Assembly (NCBI RefSeq): GCF_902459465.1
Contig: NC_047064.1
Coordinates: 3,932,762-3,996,761, forward strand
DNA: 64,000 nucleotides
Direction of reading: 5' to 3'
DNA from: Asterias rubens
Lineage: Eukaryota; Echinodermata; Asteroidea; Forcipulatida; Asteriidae
The position numbers and the translations under genes were made by a program. This document shows positions 53,402-64,000 of this stretch, one piece after another. Every line of letters starts with the position of its first letter. The first letter of the stretch is position 1. Below the pieces are notes generated by a model. It did not search any database and was not told where the DNA came from. It saw nothing but the letters and a program-made list of their open reading frames with translations.

Positions 53402-56400
53402 TAGAGAGATAGCTTCGTATCCATATTATTTCTGTGTGTAATGCTCAGACGGCGTTTCATATCATCACCAGCATCGTCAAGGGTGGATTGAACAAGAAAC
53501 TTTAAGGGATGGGTGGGAGGGGGTGGGGTGGTAAGATGGAGCATGCTACAGCGGAACTCGATGCCTTTTACGGCCTGTGGTCAAGATGCTGGGGTCTAGA
53601 TGGTTTTAGATGCTCTGTGGTGCAATCTTAGGCCAATACGAGGCAAAAGGAATGGAACAGAACATAAGCCTTAACAATTTGGGCAGCAGTAGAACTTTTT
53701 GAGTTAACAGCATCTTCAGGTGCGGATCTATATGTCGCAAGTTATAGGGGGCAAATATGTCAAAGAATGATCACGCGAGTGTGAAACCTTTGCTACATGG
53801 GTCCGGGCCCGCTAAAGGGCCTTTTGGGATTTTGGAAATAGGCCTACTTGAACTTTCAGTAAGACAAAATGAAACTAGAAATTCAGATTTTGTATCACTA
53901 CAAAAACTGGGTGTTCGGAAAGAAGTAATGATTGCTTGTAAACATCGATGAGTGAATATACACAACAATGTACATGACACAGTTTACAGTTAGTGTTGTA
54001 GCATCATTTTTTGAAACTTGTTAGCAGCGGGCGCGAAAATGTAATCATTAGGTTTAAACTGGAAAAACGTAGTTTTCAATATTGACAAACTGAAACCATG
54101 TCTAACAGTTGCTCTATAGTGACCACAAAAGTAAAAATTATGGCTTTGTCATATTTGTTCCTTAAACTCCCCGTTGGAGCCGCAAGACAAGGTCAAATTT
54201 GGATCATTTGAGAGGGACATTTAATATGCTTTCAAAGACCTTTGCGATGATGTAGTGTATACATTGTATTGTGTTCTGGAGTTATGGATGATTTTATTGT
54301 TCAAGTCACGTCTTCATATTTAGGTTCAAGTATATGGAGGTTCAACAAAAATGCAGGCATTTCTGTTGTATGGAGGCGTTTCTGCTTTTTTTTGTCTTCA
54401 ATGTAATGTGTTTTCTTTTTTCAAAAACAGTTTGTACAAAATTCCGTACCTTTTTTCCTTTTACTGTTGGGCTTTTGTATACGTTATAAACAATTATACA
54501 TAAGTCTGTTGTTGTACATAAGTCTTTTCACATGTAAAAAAATCACCCAGGGTTTAAAGATATTGTACTCTTTCGAATCATATAATAATATTGTCATCAT
54601 TTATAAGAAATTCTTAAAGATTGTTCAGTTTGTTTGTTCTTTAAAGAATATGTTGAATTAAAGACTTGTACATGTATACAAGTAAAATAATTGCAGAAAT
54701 TGTTTCTGACTGAAGTTTTACTATAAAGTTAGATTTGCTCACTGCGACTGCTCCCAAAGTTCTCGTATTTTATATATTTTGCCCATGGAAAAAGAAAATT
54801 TAAACGGGGGAACAAAACTTATATAAATGTCAGTTGTTTGCAAACAATAACAAATGAATTCACAGGCATACTCCTTTTATTTTCATAACATAAGTTCGCT
54901 CCTACCTCAAAAACTCGCCAAACTTAGATAAATCTCATCGAACAATAAACTTCCCCCTAACATAAAATTTAAATTAACTTGCTATTTTCCCCAATAACTG
55001 CAAATTCACTAACACGAATTACCTAAAAATTTAAATACACTGTAACTCAACTTTTGTCAATGTAAATGAGTTGTCATTCATTTCTACAAATTCTGCGAAA
55101 ACTCGCAAGATGTTTACAATTTTTCTTTCAAAACTTTTCACCGTAAGAGGGCGCTGTTACAGAAAACAACTTCACACTTCTGGCGGCAGATAACAACACG
55201 TCCATGTGCATTGGCTACATCGTTCTTTACCGGGGTATAGACCATGTGACCCTTGTTTACAAAAGAGTGACCTTGTACATTCCAGGGCAATTACTGGCAG
55301 GCAAGATACTGCATGGGACATATTATGAGAAATTTTACATTTTGTATAATAATTTCCACATAAATTCAATGGCTATTAAAATGAGAGCTGAACTAGTTGT
55401 GAGATGTGCCCCTTTCCTTCATATCCAAAGTTGATGACAATCGGACAGTGCAATCTCCATAAAATGAAAGATTTAAAGTATTTTCCCATTGAGCCGTGTA
55501 CAAATCCTGCCTGCAGGAAGTCCAGGTTCTGTGGCTCTTTTGTAAACATGTGATGTCACAGGTAACATGGTCTATACCAGTTGCAAGCAATGAAGGAAAG
55601 ACAGTAACCTTTTCAATTTACACACACACACACACGCACACATAGAGCTTAACAACAAACCGCAAAGTTCGATGAACTGTGACAAGACCTGGCTTGTCGC
55701 GTGTATGTATACACGTAGCATGCAGTCAAAACCTTGAGCGCACACGCAAGTGGCGCAATACAGTGAGGGAACTGAACAGACTTTATCGCCGATTGAACTA
55801 AAATCGGCACTTTGCACGTTAATATAACTTCGTTATGCAACGGCCGATTTTGTTCAACTTTCACAATTAGGCTTTTATAGTCGTTATCTATTTTAAAAAA
55901 ATTCAACATGAAGTTTGCTCAAAAGAAATTTGAAATAGAATTTATTTATTTTTTTAACTCGTCGTCGTAACAAACTGTAACATTTTTATGACGTCATTAA
56001 TGTAATTACTTCAAAGGTCATGAATTACACTTCATTTCGTACACTAAAACCATGTCCAAACTCTGTTTCATATTGACTCCACAGCTTAAATTGTGACTTT
56101 TTAAGCATTTTTGGCTTCAACGTCCGGTTTGAACCGGAAGACAAGGTCAAATTGGGGTCATCTCTGTGAGACATTAAATTATTTTTCAAAGACCTTTCCG
56201 ATGAGGTATAGATTGTAAAAATCTATTGTGTACTTCAGGAGTTATGATTTTTTTAATTATTAAACTTTGATTTAACGTAATTCGACACCAGATGACGTCA
56301 TGATGACGTCATTGTTCAAGTGCCGTCTTCAAGTTAAGGTTCAAGTATGTGCCAAGTTTCAAGGTTCAATTCAATTTCAATCTTGAGTTATCTTTTGGAT

Positions 56401-56936
56401 ATAAGTTCCCGGGAAGAAGAAGAAGTAAAAGTAAAACTAGACATAGTGTTTTTTGTTAATTACAAAAACACGGTGTTCGGTTGGACGTTACGTGATGACG
56501 TAGTTCAAAAACATTGAACCATAAAGATGTTTTTTATACATTGTGTAGTTATTTTATAGTTAAACTTGTATCACACTTTTGAACGCCTTGTTTCTTCACA
56601 AATGCAATATGTTTGTGTGAGATTGGCATCAGTTTTTTTGTTTGCAACTTATGAAAGCCCTTTAAAAATCTAGCTCATCCCTGCACTTGATGCTGTACAC
56701 AGATTTGATAATCAACAGCGCCCTCTTTGGTGGGCAAAAAGAGAGCGCTGTTGGCAATTCCCCAAAAAACTTTCGCGCCATATGATTTTTACACATTTTA
56801 TTGTTATTCAATACCTGATGACGTCATTATGACGTAATTAGGCCTGTGTTGTCTTAAAAATACTAGGGTTCAACTATCTATTGAGTTTCAAGGTTCAAAT
56901 CGATCTCAATCTTGAGTTATGCCGTAGATAAGCTGA
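53402..56936. other. Non-coding stretch with low-copy repeats
   Basis: GACAAGGTCAAATT(T/G)GG(A/G)TCAT with TTCAAAGACCTTTGCGATGA-like sequence and a following GGAGTTATG occurs at about 54.19-54.30 and 56.14-56.25 kb. TTTAGATGCTCTGTGGTGCA with AATCTTAGGCC (53.6 kb) recurs at 62.24 kb. Element H copy 2 is at 55.23 kb. No gene is seen. Confidence 0.5.
55232..55577. mobile_element. Element H, copy 2 (complete)
   Basis: The ends GGTATAGACCATGTGACC and GGTAACATGGTCTATACC are inverted repeats. The interior matches copy 1 at 46.87 kb (AATAATTTCCACATAAA, GTTGTGAGATGTGCCCCTTT, TCTGTGGCTCTTTTGTAAAC). It is about 345 bp. Confidence 0.75.
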
Positions 56937-57550
56937 AAAGTTGTTTTTTTATGAAAAAAACACGAAGGCGAACTTTGACCCGAACTTCGACCCGGAAGTT
57001 AAGGTCGTACGATTTTAGCGTTAATTTTTCAAATGTTGTCCAAGTCTTTATTTATCCGATGCCCAAGTATGAACATCATAGCTTTTATATTCGTTGAGAT
57101 ACAGCAACAAGCAAATGGTAATTTTTTAACATTAAAAACCCTGTCATGACGTCATCAATGACGTCATCATTCTAAAAAAGTGGCGGTTTCATCAACTCAC
57201 TGGTGCCTATGTACATAGTAAGTTTTAAGTTTATACAAGCTTAACTTTTGTTTAAAAGCTCAAAAGTTGTTTTTTTGATGTAAAATACACAAAGGCGAAC
57301 TTTGACCCAGGGTGACGACCCGGAAGTTAAGGTCGTACGATTTTGGCGTTAACTTTTCAAATGTTGTCCAAGTCTTTATCTATCCGATGCTGAAATATGA
57401 ACATCATAGCTTTAATATTCGTTGAGATACAGCAACAAGCAAATTGTAATTTTTCAACATTAAAAACCTTGCCATGACGTCATCAATGACGTCATCAATC
57501 CAAAAAAGTGGCAGTTTCATCTACGCACTAGTGCCTATGTACAAAGTAAG
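56937..57550. repeat. ~328-bp tandem duplication containing paired TGACGTCA sites
   Basis: Two units share CGGAAGTTAAGGTCGTACGA, CAAATGTTGTCCAAGTCTTT, GTTGAGATACAGCAACAAGC and CATGACGTCATCAATGACGT. Landmarks are 328 bases apart. Each unit ends with AGTGCCTATGTACA(T/A)AGTAAG. Divergence is modest. Confidence 0.85.
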
Positions 57551-57564
57551 TTACAAAAGTAAGT

Positions 57565-59170
57565 ACAATCTAAGACTTGAATCAAGTCTACACCTCGTCC
57601 AACTCCGATTGTATTAGCCAATTCAGGCATCCTCTTCAATTTTATGTTATGTAACAAGCAAAATTATTAATTTATTGATTTTATTTAAAAAAGGTTAATG
57701 GCTGTTATCAAACTGCGTCCAACTAACATTACATGGTGTACATGTACTTGCAAAATAGTGTTACTGGCCTCACGTTTTGACCCTACTAAATGGCTACGTG
57801 AGAAGAATGAGACAATAAATCATGAATTCAGTTCAAAAGGATACAAGTTTGTTTTCGTCATATTATTCATCAAACTATAAGCCTTTACACAATTAAAATC
57901 TTCACAACAAAATGTATGTATGGAAGGTACCAGAGCCGAGTTGAAAAGTGAAAATACCAAAGTGCAACCATCAGCCGTGAAGTTACATTATATATGATGG
58001 TTGTCAAAAGGATAAAAAGGTTGTTGTTGCCACAACCAACCCCCTTATATTCAACGAACCATGTTAATCTATTTCAGAGCTCCAGGAGTGCCATCCCACA
58101 TAATTTATCTCATCAAGACGACTTATTTCGTGGAATAAGTTAACTTACCGACATATTTTATCTTGCTAAGTCGACTTATTCAAAACATCAGTTGACTTAA
58201 CAACATAATTTATCTCACCAAGTCGACTTAGATAAAATGGTAAGTCGACTTACTGACATAACTTATCTCAACAAGTCGACTTACAGTAACTAATTAAGAA
58301 GTTTACTGATACACAGCCTGCACACATTGCAACGTGTGTGTGTTGAGATTGCGAGTTAGGGCCCGCGTGATCGCTAATAATGTGGGGGCGTTTTTCGTGC
58401 CTGGGATGCAGAAGAATAACCACAATCTAAGACTTGAATCAAGTCTACACCTCGTCCAACTCCGATTGTATTAGTCAATTCAGGCATCCTCTTCAATTTT
58501 ATTTTATGTAACAAGCAAAATGATTAATTTATTGATTTTATTTAAAAAAGGTTAATGGCTGTTAGCAAACTGCGTCCAACTAACATTGCATGGTGTACAT
58601 GTACTTGCAAAATAGTGTTACTGGCCTCACGTTTTGACCCTACTAAATGGCTACGTGAGAAGAATGAGACAATAAATCATGAATTCAGTTCAAAAGGATA
58701 AAAGTTTGTTTTCGTCATATTATTCATCAAACTATAAGCCTTTACACAATTAAAATCTTCACAACAAAATGTATGTATGGAAGGTACCAGAGCCGAGTTG
58801 AAAAGTGAAAATACCAAAGTGCAACCATCAGCCGTGAAGTTACATTATATATGATGGTTGTCAAAAGGATAAAAAGGTTGTTGTTGCCACAACCAACCCC
58901 CTTATATTCAACGAACCATGTTAATCTATTTTAGAGCTCCAGGAGTGCCATCCCACATAATTTATCTCATCAGACGACTTATTTCGTGAAATAAGTTAAC
59001 TTACCGACATATTTTATCTTGCTAAGTCGACTTATTCAAAACATCAGTTGACTTAACAACATAATTTATCTCACCAAGTCGACTTATATAAAATGGTAAA
59101 TCGACTTACTGACATAATTTATCTAACCGAGTCGACTTACAGTAACTAATCAAGAAGTTTACTTATACAC
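57565..59170. repeat. ~750-bp tandem duplication with AAGTCGACTTA sub-repeats
   Basis: Unit 1 (57565-58314) and unit 2 (58422-59170) are nearly identical from ACAATCTAAGACTTGAATCA to AGAAGTTTACT, with 107 unrelated bases between. The last ~200 bases of each unit carry four or five degenerate ~30-base sub-repeats built on the 10-base palindrome AAGTCGACTT with ATAATTTATCTCACC spacers. No coding frame is seen. Confidence 0.9.
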
Positions 59171-59219
59171 GTAGCATGCAGTCAAAACCTTGAGTGCACA
59201 CGCAAGTGGCGCAATACAA
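59168..59219. repeat. Short duplicate of 55.71-55.76 kb
   Basis: GTAGCATGCAGTCAAAACCT and CACACGCAAGTGGCGCAATA occur at both places with one or two changes. This copy begins within the last bases of the second 750-bp unit, so it marks the right junction of that duplication. Confidence 0.7.
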
Positions 59220-59841
59220 AAAAAAACTCGAACAATAACAAGAGGTTTTCGGCTGATGGCCGAACACCTAAAAAGATGGGTGTGTGTGTAGTTGATTGTT
59301 TGCAATGTGTGTACGCAACGTTTGTGGAAAAAGAAAAGAATCTCAGAAACGTCTCAATTGAATAGGGTGTCAGGGTAGGGTAGAACAGAGTTACTACACA
59401 GCCTTGGTGATGAGTTATCTGGGTAAATCGTGACCAATATCGCTCGAACTAGCCATAGAGGCCGCAGGACGGCAATAGAGAGGTTTCGCAAGCGTGCGGA
59501 TACAGATACAGATATACGGATATGATAACCGTATCCGTTCACGTTGACATTGTTCCCCGGCCCGGTTCGCGGCATACATGAATGTTGGTTACCATTCCCG
59601 ATCCCCGGCCCGGTTCGCGGCACACGCATGCAGTGCATACACCAATGTACATTACCATACATTGTACAGCGAGAACAGTATACTCTTAATTACAAGGATT
59701 TAAATTTAAAGCCACGTGATTAAATTTTAAATCTTTCAAGGAGTGTCGTTAGGGACCAATTAGCGTGGATTTAAAATTAATCTTTCAAAAGATTAAAAAA
59801 ATTAGTCTTTGGAGGATTAATTAGGCCTAAAAAAAAATGTG

Positions 59842-60455
59842 ATGTTGGATTGCCCTATCGCGACCGACCGTAAAAGTAGCAAAATCTCGGTCGCGGTTTT
59901 TTTAATATTTTTATTTTCGTTTTTTTTTTTTCCTTTTTTAACTTCCGAATTTAGATTTCATTAATATTTTATGCTTTCAAAATGGTAGATTTGACACTAA
60001 TATTAGTTTTTGGCCGACTACTTACGGTCGACAGTAATAATTATCCAGTGCAACAGTCGTGGTTTCAACGTTCACAAAAGCGCAACGTACAAAATGTACA
60101 TGTAGATCGATTTCCCTCACACGCACGGAAAGGTGAGCCTGTGTCACACATCACACCACACGCCTGTTTATCCGACGTCATGCTTTCCCAAGGAACCAGT
60201 CGAACACTCCATTGAACAACAGAGGGCGCTGTTGCCAGTAATGCCCATTTATATCGCTCGTTTATTGAACGGACGAAAAACACGGTGAATGAAATGACTT
60301 TTGGAAATAAAGGCGTACAAAGAGCGATTGAAGCGAGATGTATGACAACTTGATCTTTCATAAATGTTTATGCAGTTTTGGGCGTTCTTTGACATCTAAA
60401 AAAAAAAAAAACGACCGACCCCAGCAAAAAATCGGGTGAAAGGGCAATCCAACAT
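59842..60455. mobile_element. Inverted-repeat element with ATGTTGGATTGCCCTATC ends
   Basis: The left end ATGTTGGATTGCCCTATCGC is followed by GACCGACCG. The right end has CGACCGACC, then GGGCAATCCAACAT. The left end recurs at about 60.99 kb, within the direct repeat. The core has no convincing protein. Confidence 0.55.
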
Positions 60456-60776
60456 ATTTTCTTTATAGGCCTTAACCCAATCCCAGCGGATTTATTTGTC
60501 AAAATTTTTACAGATGTAACCTTCACCCGTTGAATGATTTAAACCTAGATGCTAGCAATCTTTTCGGATTAATTTCTAGTCTTCCTTGGGATAAAAACAT
60601 TAAACACGATTTCTGAACCAGCAGGAAAAAAACCGAAAGTAAGAACAATTTAAAATATTTTCCTTAAAAACTTTATTTTCAAATATACAAGTTAAATAAT
60701 ACTCATAGTTTCGACAATAAACCTCAACATATAGATTTGACATAGATTTTAAATAAACCTCGGCATAGATTTTAAT

Positions 60777-60845
60777 GTAGAGACACGACCCGTACTCATG
60801 ACTACGCTATATATAGCGTAGTCATGAGTACGGTCGTGTCTCTAC
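60777..60845. repeat. Near-perfect 69-base palindrome
   Basis: GTAGAGACACGACC and GTACTCATGACTACGCTATA read the same on the other strand; the only break is one extra C on the left side at 60791. There is no loop. Confidence 0.9.
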
Positions 60846-62027
60846 ACTCTAAATTAGAAGGATTTAAATTTAAATCCACATGATTAAATTTTAAACCTTT
60901 CAAGGAGTGTGGTTAGGGACCGATCAGCGTGGATTTCAAAAGATTAAACAAATTAGTCTTTGGAGGATTAATTAGGCCTAAAAAAAAAATATGTTGGATT
61001 GCCCTATCCCGACCGACCGTAAAAGTAGCAAAATCTCGGTCGCGTATTTCCAGGTGACTTTAATGCTGGGATTTGCATCAGGTACAATTGAAACCTCTTG
61101 ACTTTGTCTGGACGAAGAAAACTGTAAATAGCGACCACTAAGGAAGACAGATCACCTGGAAAATTGAAACATTCAGAACATAAAAATAAAGAAAAGTACT
61201 TACTTCAAACAAAGCTTTAAATGGAGACTTATAATTAGGTCCTAAACAATTTGTGTCATGTTTTTAGTTTCTTCTGTCGACTCGCAAAAAATCTGTGCTT
61301 TATATTTTCCAGGATTTAGGACTACATTTTCTTAAATTATTTATTCTGCAAAACAATTTCCACTATGGGTTCACTCAAGATATATTATATTTAAAAAAAT
61401 TCTCTACCCCCTCATGAAAGTCAAACTAATTTTAACTTGCCAGCCTATCGAAATTGTTCTTTCTTCATTTTAAAATGTTTAGAGCACAGAGTCTAGTATA
61501 GGCCTAAAATATAAATTAATTACGTTTCTATTGTAAAATATTGCCTTATCTACATATTAATTATCATGTTGGGCGACCAACAAAAGCAACACCAAAAAGT
61601 AAAACACAGCTGGGTAGAATATGAAATAATCTATCCATACATACTAATTACGGACTGTTGCCGACGTTCATAACGGGAAAATTTGCCGTGTTTTTGTGAC
61701 TTGTTTTCTCCGTTTTGGAAGCAATTTTTCACGTACAAATTTCTCTTTTTTAAAATTGTGTTGCACCGATTTTTTAAATACATAACGACAGATGTGCTCT
61801 TTGTTTCAATTTACTTGTACATTATTTTGGCTGAGACTTTTCAGAAAAGGCCGAAAAAGACTGAATTTCAGAAGCCCTTTGTACTAATTATTATTCAAAC
61901 CGAGGTCACGCATGAAAAATCATGCCTACTCGCGCAGATAAATCACAAAGGAGACTTATTAAATAGAGTGTTCTGCGGGTAGACTATACCATTTTAAGAC
62001 ACCAGAGTTAACACAAACTGGGGGTGT

Positions 62028-62490
62028 CAATGGCGGGACACAGGGCTTGGGACACAGGGTTTGGTCTTAAACAGTCCAATACTTGAGTTGGTGATAAAGG
62101 TGGTCTTGATATTGTGTCCCCCACCCTTCAACAATGGGGTGGGGGGGGGACATGTGCAAATAACTGTCAACGAGGGAGCATTCGTGTGAGAAGCCTTTAC
62201 GGCGTGGGGTTGAAGGGCCTGGGAAAAATTTTCACTTTAGATGCTCTGTTGTGCAATCTTTGGCCTATTTTGAGGGGGGACATTTAGTGTCCCCATACCC
62301 TTCAAAAATTGGTGTCATCCTTTGCCCCCAGGATTAACGCCCATGGCGGGACACATGGTTTGGTCTTACACAGTGCAATACTTGGGCTTCATGATAAAGG
62401 TGGTCAAAAAGATAGGGTGGGGGGACATTTGATATTATGTCCCTCACCCTCCAAAATATGGGGGGGGGGGGGGGGGGCATTTTCCCCTGT
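62028..62490. repeat. Tandem duplication with period ~310 bp
   Basis: ATGGCGGGACACAGGGCTTG / ATGGCGGGACACATGGTTTG, then GGTTTGGTCTTA(A/C)ACAG, GGTGGTC and TGTCCC(C/T)(C/A)ACCCT occur in both units. Each unit ends in a G tract. Confidence 0.65.
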
Positions 62491-63239
62491 GCCCCCCCCC
62501 CACGCCCATTATTATGTGGTGTATAACAGATGGTTTGACAAAACAACAAAGTGAGTGCTTTGTTGAGAGTTTGCAGAGAAAGACGAGCTTATTCTTTTCA
62601 CTTTCTTCTTCGATTCAAAACCTAGAAGAGTGAGTTGTGCCAATCGCTTTTAATTCCACCTGTCATAACCAGATCAAAAGCTCAGCGTTAATTTGGGGAA
62701 CTAAATTAGTCTATAAAATGTCGCACACACTAACCGTTAAAAAACCCCAGCTCAATTCCATGCCTTGGTTACTCTTACCAACAAACAATAGTTAGTACTA
62801 ATTGCTGTCCTTGTTTTGGTTACTAGTGACGAATTTCCCGTTTTGCAATGTTTTCTGCTATGTATAGGGACAGTATATGGTAGGCCTTATATTGTCTGTT
62901 TGTGTAATTTTTGGCATTTTCCCCCTTTGTCTTTGGGGATTTGTTTCAAATGGGCATTTTATATGGAATGTTTACTGCTTTTATCGTGGCAAAACAGCAT
63001 AAATGCCACGAAACTTGCTTTCTTCAAAATGTTACGGAAGGACCGCCATGAGCAACACCTTATATAAAAAGAAAACTGAGGTTTAAATGTCAAAACACAG
63101 TGTTGATTTTAATTCAGAAAGGCTATAAAAACCATCGATTTTAGTGTTTTGATATGTATAATGAGGTTAAATTTGCATCGGGGATGAAGAACAATATTAA
63201 TTTTTTTTTACCCATACACCGATGTGTGTACGCACTGTA

Positions 63240-63320
63240 TACTCTCCCGAGTCCTGTGAAAAAAATATCACAGGCATATTACTCGGGTGGGATTCGAACC
63301 CACGACCTTTGTAATTCAAT
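63240..63320 (-). mobile_element. tRNA-like fragment (SINE-like), minus strand
   Basis: On the minus strand GTCGTGGGTTCGAATCCCAC forms a perfect T-arm with the B-box GGTTCGAATCC (63301-63291). A short TGTGATATTTTTTTCACAGG hairpin and CTCGGGAGAGTATACAGTGC follow. No D-arm or anticodon arm is evident, so it is not a working tRNA gene. Confidence 0.45.
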
Positions 63321-63343
63321 TTGTATTGGTATTCTGAATCTAT

Positions 63344-63494
63344 GGGTGCGTTCGTTTAGCTTCCCCGGGTCGACCCCGGTGTGTGGCGTTTTTGTTTTCC
63401 AGGACGAACGTGTGCAGATAATAACCCACGTTCGTCCTGGAAAAAAACCCGCCACACACCGGGGTCGACCCAGGGAAGCTAAAAGGACGCACCC
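63344..63494. repeat. Palindrome with ~62-base arms
   Basis: GGGTGCGTTCGTTTAGCTTC, GGTCGACCCCGGTGTGTGGC and TTCCAGGACGAACGT pair with ACGTTCGTCCTGGAA, GCCACACACCGGGGTCGACC and GAAGCTAAAAGGACGCACCC. The loop is about 17 bases. Confidence 0.85.
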
Positions 63495-63601
63495 TATATT
63501 AGGTTACTACAGGACTCGTGTTAAGTGTGAGGAGGTGATTGGGTGCACCTTTAATGAGTTGACCATTGATGTGAGAAGCTGCATGGCTTCGAGGTTGGAG
63601 C

Positions 63602-63841
63602 TAGTCTTGGTTCAAGACTCTCCTGGATTTGTCACAAGAGGGCGCGCTATCACCCCAACGCGCTATCAACCACGAACCGCTATCACAGGAGAACCGCTAT
63701 CACAGGAGAGTCTTGGGACATTCGTTCAACCGCTATCCTGTGATAGCGGTTCTCCTGTGATAGCGGTTCGTGGTTGATAGCGCGTTGGGGTGATAGCGCG
63801 CCCTCTTGTGACAAATCCAGGAGAGTCTTGAACCAAGACTA
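63602..63841. repeat. Palindrome with ~100-base arms containing CGCTATCA sub-repeats
   Basis: TAGTCTTGGTTCAAGACTCT, CACAAGAGGGCGCGCTATCA and ACCGCTATCACAGGAGA on the left pair with TCTCCTGTGATAGCGGT, TGATAGCGCGCCCTCTTGTG and AGAGTCTTGAACCAAGACTA on the right. The word ACCGCTATCACAGGAGA is itself repeated within the left arm, and inverted twice on the right. Confidence 0.85.
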
Positions 63842-64000
63842 GGTTGGAGCTAGCTGTGTTTCACTGTTTGGTCTTCTTTTACGGCTGTCCAGACAAATCT
63901 ATAGTTCGTATGGGTCAATCCATGTCACACCAACGAACTTTTTTACCTCATGTCTTCCGATTTTGATAAAAATTGCTGTGATCGTAGGTCAATATGAGCA

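Larger units (their letters stand above)
59171..61050. other. Nested repeat region
   Basis: It includes a direct duplication of CCCCGGCCCGGTTCGCGGCA at about 59.56 and 59.60 kb, a ~200-base direct repeat (59.70-59.90 and 60.85-61.05 kb), an inverted-repeat element, and a perfect palindrome at 60.78 kb. No gene is seen. Confidence 0.5.
61051..64000. other. Non-coding right edge of the window
   Basis: 61.05-62.0 kb is AT-rich with nothing recognised. 62.0-62.5 kb holds a duplicated G-rich segment and 62.5-63.2 kb holds nothing recognised. The last 800 bases carry a tRNA-like fragment and two large palindromes. Confidence 0.5.

Noticed and set aside
53757-53951. 64-aa open frame
   Set aside because: Short, overlapped by an equally long frame on the other strand, and without a recognisable domain.
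61683-61982. 99-aa open frame as a gene
   Set aside because: AT-rich Phe/Ile/Lys composition, no domain, no splice context and no relative that I recognise.
63240-63320. Functional tRNA gene
   Set aside because: Only the T-arm/B-box is convincing; no acceptor stem, D-arm or anticodon arm can be paired.

Overview
This window is eukaryotic nuclear DNA from an animal, most likely an echinoderm and probably a sea star. The reasons are compact orthologues of animal genes cut by GT-AG introns, AT-rich non-coding DNA, and a dense load of short inverted-repeat elements. I recall several of these elements from sea-star genomes, but I could not search for them. There is no sign of bacterial, organelle or intact viral coding sequence.

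Five protein-coding genes can be rebuilt exon by exon, with splice phases that agree at every junction. From left to right: (1) a methylsterol monooxygenase (MSMO1, minus strand, 2.06-9.72 kb, 6 coding exons, 290 aa). (2) NIFK, the nucleolar RRM protein that binds the Ki-67 FHA domain (plus, 11.95-16.47 kb, 5 exons, 590 aa), with a long K/S/T/P-rich tail that includes tandem repeats. (3) MDH1B, a malate-dehydrogenase-like protein whose catalytic residues look lost (plus, 19.05-22.72 kb, 4 exons, 543 aa). (4) A protein kinase with unrecognised N-terminal and repetitive acidic regions (minus, 27.02-33.27 kb, 8 exons, 979 aa in my model). (5) An SLC22-type organic ion transporter (minus, 36.25-47.72 kb, 10 coding exons, 540 aa). 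The genes have no shared pathway; they look like ordinary neighbours. The SLC22 start exon is preceded by a splice acceptor, so its first non-coding exon and promoter lie further right and were not found.

From 47.7 to 64.0 kb I find no supportable gene. That stretch, the intergenic gaps and the larger introns hold interspersed repeats. The commonest is a ~380-bp inverted-repeat element (called MITE-A here, ends TTAAAGGCAGTGGACACTAT), with about 12 copies. Others are a second inverted-repeat family with ends GGGCCCAATTTCATAGAGCTGC, small GTTGCGATAACGTAACCCTCC palindromes, a ~1.18-kb foldback element nested inside a MITE-A copy, a ~119-bp tandem satellite rich in CCAACGTTGG, a ~750-bp tandem duplication carrying AAGTCGACTTA sub-repeats, tRNA-like (SINE-like) fragments, and many near-perfect palindromes.

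The most notable observations are the unusual multi-domain kinase with duplicated exon-intron modules, the extended NIFK tail, MDH1B as a likely pseudoenzyme, MITEs that fill an intron up to its splice acceptor or sit beside a splice donor, the nested foldback element with 8-bp flanking duplications, and a cluster of perfect TGACGTCA octamers inside repeats at 56-57.5 kb.
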